Assembly: GCA_963402885.1 (NCBI GenBank) | Contig: OY727096.1 | Location: 8,565,501 to 8,629,500, forward strand | Source of the DNA: Antedon bifida | Lineage: Eukaryota > Echinodermata > Crinoidea > Comatulida > Antedonidae | Direction of reading: 5' to 3' | Length of the DNA stretch: 64,000 bases | Shown: positions 57,701 to 64,000 of the stretch, piece after piece | Layout of the letters: each line of letters starts with the position of its first letter | Numbering within the stretch: position 1 is the first letter of the stretch | The notes under the pieces: generated by a model | What the model was told of the DNA's origin: nothing | What the model saw: the letters and a program-made list of their open reading frames with translations, nothing else | Databases searched by the model: none | Made by a program: the position numbers and the translations under genes

Positions 57701-60700
57701 TCTTGTACGTTTTATGTTAAATTATGATAAAAAGATAGAAACAATGTACTGCCTATAGCTCGCTGTGAATGTCTTCTAGCTAGGCTTAGTTTTTAGGCCT
57801 AGCTGGTAAACATGGGTAACATACGAACATCTTACTCTAGTTATAGGCCTAGTCTGACGTTGAATAGTTGCTGCATTAATTGTCTTTCTGTTTTTGCCAA
57901 AATCTGTTGATACAATTTGAGGGAACTCTGTATTTTCGCTGATAATTTAAAAGTCTTCCATTTGTTTTGGCCACACGATCGATCGAAAAGTGGGTGAATT
58001 ACAGAACAAAAACAAAAATATCAATCTGGCGCAGTCATATTTCTTAGCCCTGCACCCGCATTAGGCTACATTCAGACTCGCTTACACAAGGTGTATGGTT
58101 TAAATGTGTCCAGGCACGAATTGTTAAGCTTAGTTCCCACTAGAACGTAACGCAAGGACGTAAACGCAACGCAAGCCTTTTAACCAATGACAAGCGAAGT
58201 TATAGACAGTTAGCAATCACAAGCAAATAAGCCATCGCTTGTGATTGGTCAATTCACTTGCGTTACGTCCTTGCGTTGCGTCGCTATTGGGAACCACGCT
58301 TTAGTGTTTAGAATGGAAGATTCATCATCACTCATTGTGGTTGTGTCCATTGATACAATGAGTCTCAACGTAACTTATGAACCCTTAACCGCTTTTAGTT
58401 ACATAAGGTCATTATTTTGTTGTAAAATTGTACATCAAAATGAATGTCTGAGAAAAATATACTTTGTTTATAGCTTTTGTATTGTTATTACAGTACCAAC
58501 TGTAGTATTGTAACTTTAATGTATTCAGTTAATGAGTATTCAGTACAATCCATTCTACTTAAGTCCTTGATGAACCCAGTTATTATTATATACTGGTTCC
58601 TTTCAATTCACGGCATCTGATTAGTTAATTGCTGATCTATAGTATTGCCATTCCCCCTGTTTCATCTTAAGTACAACCGGATCTGTACACATGCACAATG
58701 CGACGATTGTGTATCTAGTTCTAACATATGATGGTTAACTTGTGTAGATGTACTGGACTTAGAAGATTTAGTAAGTTGAGCAGCCAGTTAAAATAGAAAC
58801 CGATCAAGTATTCTTTGGAAATTCAAAAATATATATATTGCATATCTGGATGGAAGCGACAAATTTTCAAATGCAGACCTTTTGATGATGTTTGCTTCTT
58901 CTCAGATTAAGAATATATTTGTATACAGTACTGTACTTGATACTGTAGTTATAACAACAAGTGGAGTCTAGCTCCACCCAGAACATTTTTCTTTTTTATA
59001 TTGTAAATTTCAACTGTACAGTGTTATTGAAATATTTATTAGCACTCCTACTTAATTAATAATGTGATGATTTTCTTGAAAATCATCATCATGCCTTTTT
59101 GCGATCTGTGTGAGGGGATACCTTGTATTTTTGACATTTAGCAATTTAGTTTCAAACATTTAAACATATTTAGGTGGTTCAAATTTTGAAGATGATTTAA
59201 CCCTTGACCTGCTGACTATATTATTTTCAGATACAGACAAAATCTTGCTAGCAATTATAGTTTTTTTAGTTTAAAACCTTCACAGTACAATTCCGTTCAT
59301 TTTGATACCTCATTACCCTCAGAAGCCAGTATCTCCCTAATACGCACTTGAAAAAGTCTAAATCCTTCCCTGTACAAATTCCTTAACCTTGAAGGGGTTC
59401 ATTCAAGTACTACCATAACCCACAGTGGTGCGATACATGTAAGGTTTGAGCTTGCTGCTGCCTTGACATTTCCCAATTATGACCCTGTACTACAAGCCTC
59501 TGTCGCCAACCTGCATTGTCTCGGCCTAAATGTGAGGGGTACGTCTCAGCCGGGTCGTTGTATCCCGGACTGAAGCATTATCCTTTATTCGTTAACATAT
59601 TCCTAACAAGTTAATAATTAGTTTTATTTTAAGAACGTTTGAGATTGGTGGAAAAGTGTCAGATTTTAGGTGCCTGGTGTGAGAGCTTGATGTTGGGTCA
59701 AAAAGCGTGAGCCTCACACCAGAAAAAGTAAAACACCAAACTCAACTTAACAAAATTGCATTACTTTACAGTTGAGATCTGTTTTTTTTTTTCAGATGCT
59801 CAGAGCGCTTATTTACTTGTTTACTTCCCTCATAGTCGTATGAATAGAGGGAAATTGAGGCGAAGCATATTGCTTATAAGCCCTGGCTCGCAGTTATCAT
59901 GTCATATTGTACAAACAGTGTGAACTTTAATGGATGGTTTACCCAAGCCTCATTTAGCCTATTTTTAAACAAATAGACACAGTTGTCTGCGTTGCGTTGA
60001 GTTAGCCCACCATGATGTTACTTAACTTGCTGTACGCAATTTTGTTGATGAATTGAAATTGTTAAAATCATAATACTAGTACAGTATGTATTACTTTGTA
60101 AAATATAAATGATTTCTGTATACCAATACAAACATCAAATGGTAATATGGTATCATTTTTCCAATATTCGTTGAATTATGTATGTAATTATACTAATAGG
60201 ACTATATTTTTAAATAATATTCTTCTGGGCCACATGTCAATTGTCATTCCATACCTGTACTCTTTAATACTACCTCGTCAAGCCTTAAAATGTGATTTAA
60301 TCAGTTAAAAACTATTGCATTATTCATGTTTCCGAGAATCATATGTGTACAGAGCTAGGGTGAGTCTACAGTGAGTAATTACCTTTTTCCAATATCTAAC
60401 AGTTAGATAACTAATGGTAGTTAAAAACTAATGTATGACTGAGAATGGCTATTTTAAAATTAGTTGAGTGATTGCCAGTTCATGGCCTCCGTTCCTTTAG
60501 GAGCTGAGGCCGATCCCCATGGACTGACACCTGATCATATCCACTGAATCTTGTCTAAGCCACTGTGGGCAGTATACCACACCACCATACATAACATATA
60601 CTGTGAATTTACATTTAGTATACACACTGTGTGTACGCCAAAGCACTACTGTAGTGTGTGTATTATTATGATGTGTTAATTTTGTTTATGTTGTCTGCCA

Positions 60701-62247
60701 TAGCAGGAATAAAATCATAGTGAATGTTATGCAAGTAAAACTTTCTATGACAGAAATTGTAGAAAGCTTCTTCAATGTTTTCAATACATAATCCCAAAAC
60801 TATGTATTTATTTTTATATGTTGTACATTCTACAGAATCAAGGAAGTACTACTTCACACACTACACTTGCTCATTCTGTAATTATTGCTACCCCTTCATC
60901 TAATTTTAAGGAAATGCTTTAACACAATTGTTAAGCCACCATTGCTTCATCTAACTGTAGCTTGATATTAGGAGCTTTTATTTGTGACGAACTTTGACCT
61001 AGCCATATTATGAATCCACCAAAACTGAATTGAGTGAGGAAGCATATCCTTGAATGCATGCAATGAATTCGTTAGTATGGCGCTGCAAAACAAAACGGAT
61101 TCAATTTTATACGTTGGCATTATAAGCTTTACTAGCCACTGTATTATATGGTTACAGTATAATACAGTCTGTTGTGTGGCCACAGATCGTAAATTAGAAG
61201 GCGCAATCGGAAATGTCCATCCTTTAATAATCCGGTATTCATTCGTGTTTAGTCGCTTAAAAATACATACAGCGTTTCCATCGTCAGAGACGCTATGCTA
61301 ACCGGAACTGGCAGAACATCGAAATAACTATGTTCTGTTTATGACACAGGTTGCTTGGTGGCAATAGAGCATTTTTATTTCAACTGGCCTTTATAGTACA
61401 GTAAGTCTTATGGCAAGATGCAGAGTATAGAAAGATTGCTCATTTTTAGAAACTTGTCGACAAAAGTTCCATTTTTTTTTCATATCCTTAAGCACTATCT
61501 ACACTATCAAACTAGTTTTACAAAAAAAAGTGTGATGAGCCTAAATAGGATAGTTATATGATGTCATCATGTCCATGTATGGCCACACTTTTTTCTGTCA
61601 CATTAAGTTTGATAGTGTAGACAGAGGTTTAGAAAAATACTTACTACAGTTCCAGGCATACAGTTGGGGGATGCTGATTTTTGTCAGAAGGATGAGATAA
61701 TGTTGTTAACAATAATAACTTGTTAGTTGTTAACAATGTATATCACTGTTTTTTTATTTTCTTTTTTTAAAAAATATTTATAACATCAGTAGTAAAAGTT
61801 GTTCACACTATCAATGCTAACCACTTTTTTGCACATCGTTGTGAACTGGTATAGCAAGCACATTCTAATACACTTTAGGATTACCAAAATTCAATTTTCA
61901 CCCAATTATTTGTATTTTATGTGAGGATAATGCTGTTTAAATAAGTGTGCCTAGTTAATGGACACTTCTAAGAGGACAACACATGGATTTGAACCTAAAT
62001 GAACGGTCATGAGACCCAGAACATCACTACGTCACTACATTTAATTATTACTTTCATATTTTTGTATATGTAAGAACCAAATATAGTAAGTGATTGTATA
62101 GTGAACTATTATATGAAAAACATCTCTATTAAGATGTTATTTTAACATTTAATTGTTGATAGAGAAAGAAATATTTTATTATTTTGATATTTATAATTTG
62201 TAAATTTGGTTTTCTTTTTTTGCAGAAACTAGAACACTATCAGAAAA
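51761..62247 (+). CDS. Prion-like RGG/QP-rich protein with matrin-type zinc finger (3' partial)
   Basis: Exons 51761-51937, 52528-55833, 56165-56233 and 62226-62247 (22-nt micro-exon) keep phase; the gene continues beyond the window or in an exon I did not find. Residues 1-70 are Tyr/Gln/Ser-rich (FUS/EWS-like composition), about 85-118 an RGG/RG box, about 157-203 proline-rich, about 230-910 tandem SYQQPPTSQQ-like repeats. Near 1158-1182 lies FFCTDCGHC...H-x5-H, a C-x2-C-x12-H-x5-H matrin/U1-type zinc finger whose two cysteines are split by a 331-bp intron. Composition suggests a nuclear RNA-binding, condensate-forming protein (inference). I do not recognise the orthologue. The start ACAATGG is the first Met in the exon. 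Confidence 0.82.
53100..55040 (+). repeat. Coding minisatellite of the prion-like gene
   Basis: Dozens of degenerate 30-45 bp units encode SYQQPPTSQ, TQKVVQQPPQQ and, after about 54160, RYQTPPS-KQPTPSQQFNQ variants. The stop-free, A/C-rich units open long frames in other registers and on the other strand, which are not genes. The unit type switches from SYQQPPTSQQ to RYQTPPSxKQ midway. Confidence 0.92.
58127..58300. mobile_element. MITE-like inverted repeat
   Basis: Left AACGTAACGCAAGGACGT and right ACTTGCGTTACGTCCTTGCG are inverted, flanked by TAGTTCCCA / TGGGAACCA outer ends; about 174 bp. Its GATTGGTCAATTCACTTGCG core also occurs, slightly changed, near 39311-39335, so it is a family. Confidence 0.7.
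61488..61632. mobile_element. TTAA-type MITE, copy 7
   Basis: TTAAGCACTATCTACACTATC at the left and GATAGTGTAGACAGAGGTTT at the right, about 145 bp. In the large third intron of the prion-like gene. A further fragment of the left end is visible near 63772-63800. Confidence 0.82.
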
Positions 62248-62385
62248 GTAAGTACTGGTTTGGAGAAGATCGTTGTTTTTACAAATCACACTCAACCAAG
62301 ACATTGTAATTGTTTCCAAATATTCAGAAGATGCATTGTTCCGTTCCAGAGTATCTGTCTGCCCTCAAAATATTTTAATATTAGA

Positions 62386-62882
62386 GAGGTTTCGCAATCT
62401 TACGAATACGATAACGAAAACGGATACGTCACGCACACGTATTCGTTTTCGTAAGCCATAAAAAAATCTGTTTCGCATGGCAACGAAATATTGAGGCGCG
62501 TCCAAAATATGACTGCGGTAAATTTGAGCGAAGCGCAAGTACGTGTTGCTTGGTGCTTGGCTGCCTAGGCCTAGCGTAACATCAAAGCGAGCGAGGACTT
62601 TAAAAACTGCTATTTATCAAAATTGACATTTTAGTAAATTACTTTAGTAAATTACTTTCAATAAATCTATAATTATATTATAATCATGAATCATTCCTGA
62701 TTCAAATGCAAAATGTGCAAAATAGATCAAAAACTATAGTCGTTTTGTAGTTACGAATATGACTGGTGATATTCGTCAACACGAATACACTTTACGAATA
62801 TGAAATGGGGATCAGCTCAAAAGTTTCACAAATGTATGACGTATCCGTTTTCGTTATCGTATTCGTAAGGTTGCGAAACCTC
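62386..62882. mobile_element. DNA transposon/MITE with about 46-bp inverted ends
   Basis: Left GAGGTTTCGCAATCTTACG, GATAACGAAAACGGATACG (62386-62431) pairs with the right end 62837-62882, almost perfectly. The 405-bp centre has no coding capacity. Lies 138 bp after the 22-nt exon. Superfamily not assigned. Confidence 0.85.
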
Positions 62883-63585
62883 CCTATTAAGATTAGTATA
62901 ACAAAAATAAATGTTTATGAGTGTAATGTCGGATAGTATTTTCTTGAGTTGAAAGATGGTGGAGTCTAGTTGGATAGACCAAGTACATCTTTTCAACAAA
63001 TGAAAATATTACCTATATTCACAAATATCAAACATTTGTTAATTGTTTTATATTTTATAACACATCTACGAATCTACAAAGGCTAGACACATTACAAATT
63101 ATGGCGCACAGGGTAGAGAGTTATAGATTGTGTATACTACAATATGATTGTCTGAATATCAGAGTCTTGTGTTGCTTAAAATTCATGCACAGCTCTTATG
63201 TATCATCCAATCAAATGGCAGGGATACATGTAGGTGTGTTATATTATAAAATTAATAAAAGCTAGGTTTGATAAGTGATAACTAAATGTTTTTTTAAATA
63301 TAAATAATTTTTACAAAAAAATAAATGAATCCCCCAACAGAAATGAAAAAAAAAGAAAACCCATAGAATTTTATACAGTATTTTACTGTAGGTATTTTGA
63401 TATTTTTGTGCATCGTGTTTATGAGCAATACTTATGTATTGTGTTTATATCCAATCAGAGGCTTTAAAACTTACACCGGTACCAAAGAATATTTAACAAT
63501 AGCGTGTGAATTGTAAATCATTTTTTTTCTTATGCATCCAACGGCGAGCAAGGATGTACAGTATATAAGTTATTTGAATTAAATC
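62883..63585. other. AT-rich DNA after the 22-nt exon
   Basis: Probably intron of the prion-like gene. No exon, RNA or repeat is supported. Confidence 0.4.
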
Positions 63586-63720
63586 ATGCTTATAAACTAA
63601 GTCTTATTTGAGTCTTAGGAAGTAGAGTAGAAATAGTCGTGCGTTACAACCCTGGCCCTTGTTCAGGATTGAACCCTGGGATTGGAAGTTGCTGGGTTAA
63701 ACCTGTCATGAAGCTAAAAA
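63586..63720 (-). mobile_element. tRNA-derived SINE, copy 2 (damaged)
   Basis: Shares CATGCTTATAAACTAAGTCT, GAGTAGA and GATTGAACCCTGG (complement of the B-box) with 16346-16490, but the tRNA 5' part is degraded or deleted. Confidence 0.6.
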
Positions 63721-64000
63721 CCCATGTCAGGAATTAATGTTGCAAAACTAGCAAGGAGCATGCCTTAAACCTAGTCTACACTACCAAAATTTTGTTTGCT
63801 AATGTTTGTCAAGAAGATGCACAGCCTAAAGGCCAATTTACACTAGGAAAATAATGATAATAACTAGATAAACATTTTTCTTACAGAAAACAAAAGAGAT
63901 GAAAAATATTTCTTTCTAAGACTATAGAATAAGCGTTTTTTTTTTATCCAAACGACGTCATGATCAGTAGGAGCAATTATATCGCGAAGACACAACAATT
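63721..64000. other. Window end, no feature
   Basis: Contains a fragment of the TTAA-type MITE end (CTAGTCTACACTACCAAA, near 63773). Otherwise nothing recognised. Confidence 0.4.

Larger units (their letters stand above)
56234..62225 (+). other. Large intron of the prion-like gene (about 6 kb)
   Basis: Starts GTAAGAATT and ends TTTTTTTGCAG. Holds a MITE-like inverted repeat (58127-58300) and a TTAA-type MITE (61488-61632). The rest is AT-rich with no gene I can support. Confidence 0.65.

Overview
This is eukaryotic, AT-rich, intron-rich DNA from an animal, most likely a marine invertebrate. An echinoderm-like deuterostome is my best guess, but the window does not prove it. The evidence is multi-exon genes with GT-AG introns, a metazoan KIF28-type kinesin, an animal-type PLAT-lipoxygenase, CR1/L2-like LINEs, a Penelope-like element, a BEL/Pao remnant, a tRNA-derived SINE and many MITEs. 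Nothing bacterial (operons, Shine-Dalgarno sites, CRISPR) is present. All exon models were built by eye from splice signals, reading phase and family conservation.

Layout. 1-5972: intergenic DNA with a decayed BEL/Pao retrotransposon on the minus strand (about 1.2-4.45 kb). 5973-27269 (+): a 23-exon KIF28/KLP-6-like kinesin-3 gene whose exons join in frame to 974 codons. Its first intron looks like a minor-spliceosome (U12-type) AT-AC intron. The other introns hold satellite arrays, a 5S-rRNA-derived repeat, MITEs, a SINE and a 5'-truncated LINE. 27270-30715: intergenic, with MITEs and a diverged tandem repeat. 30716-39854 (+): a 13-exon lipoxygenase-family gene joining to 665 codons. Its frame and splice sites are intact, but three of the five usual iron ligands are replaced (His to Tyr, His to Tyr, Asn/His to Gln). 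It therefore reads as a non-catalytic lipoxygenase paralogue, with an N-terminal myristoylation-like motif. 41377-41449 (-): tRNA-Met(CAU).

42.0-48.9 kb is a nest of mobile DNA. A minus-strand CR1/L2-like LINE was split by an apparently intact Penelope-like element (RT plus GIY-YIG, 878-codon ORF, 12-bp target duplication, 203-bp-arm palindrome at its left end). The nest is flanked by inverted copies of a 16-bp minisatellite. At 50.1-51.4 kb a LINE RT fragment lies among 172-bp tandem repeats. 51761-62247 (+, running off the window) is a gene for a long prion-like protein: a Tyr/Gln/Ser-rich N-terminus, an RGG box, a proline-rich stretch, roughly 680 residues of Q/P-rich repeats and a matrin-type C2H2 zinc finger. 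The remainder to 64000 holds intronic DNA with MITEs and a SINE copy.

The three protein genes have no obvious shared pathway. The observations I would follow first are the lipoxygenase pseudoenzyme, the AT-AC intron with its palindromic satellite block, the intact nested Penelope-like element with hammerhead-like terminal repeats, the TTAA-flanked MITE family, and the strong excess of the palindromic octamer TAGGCCTA.
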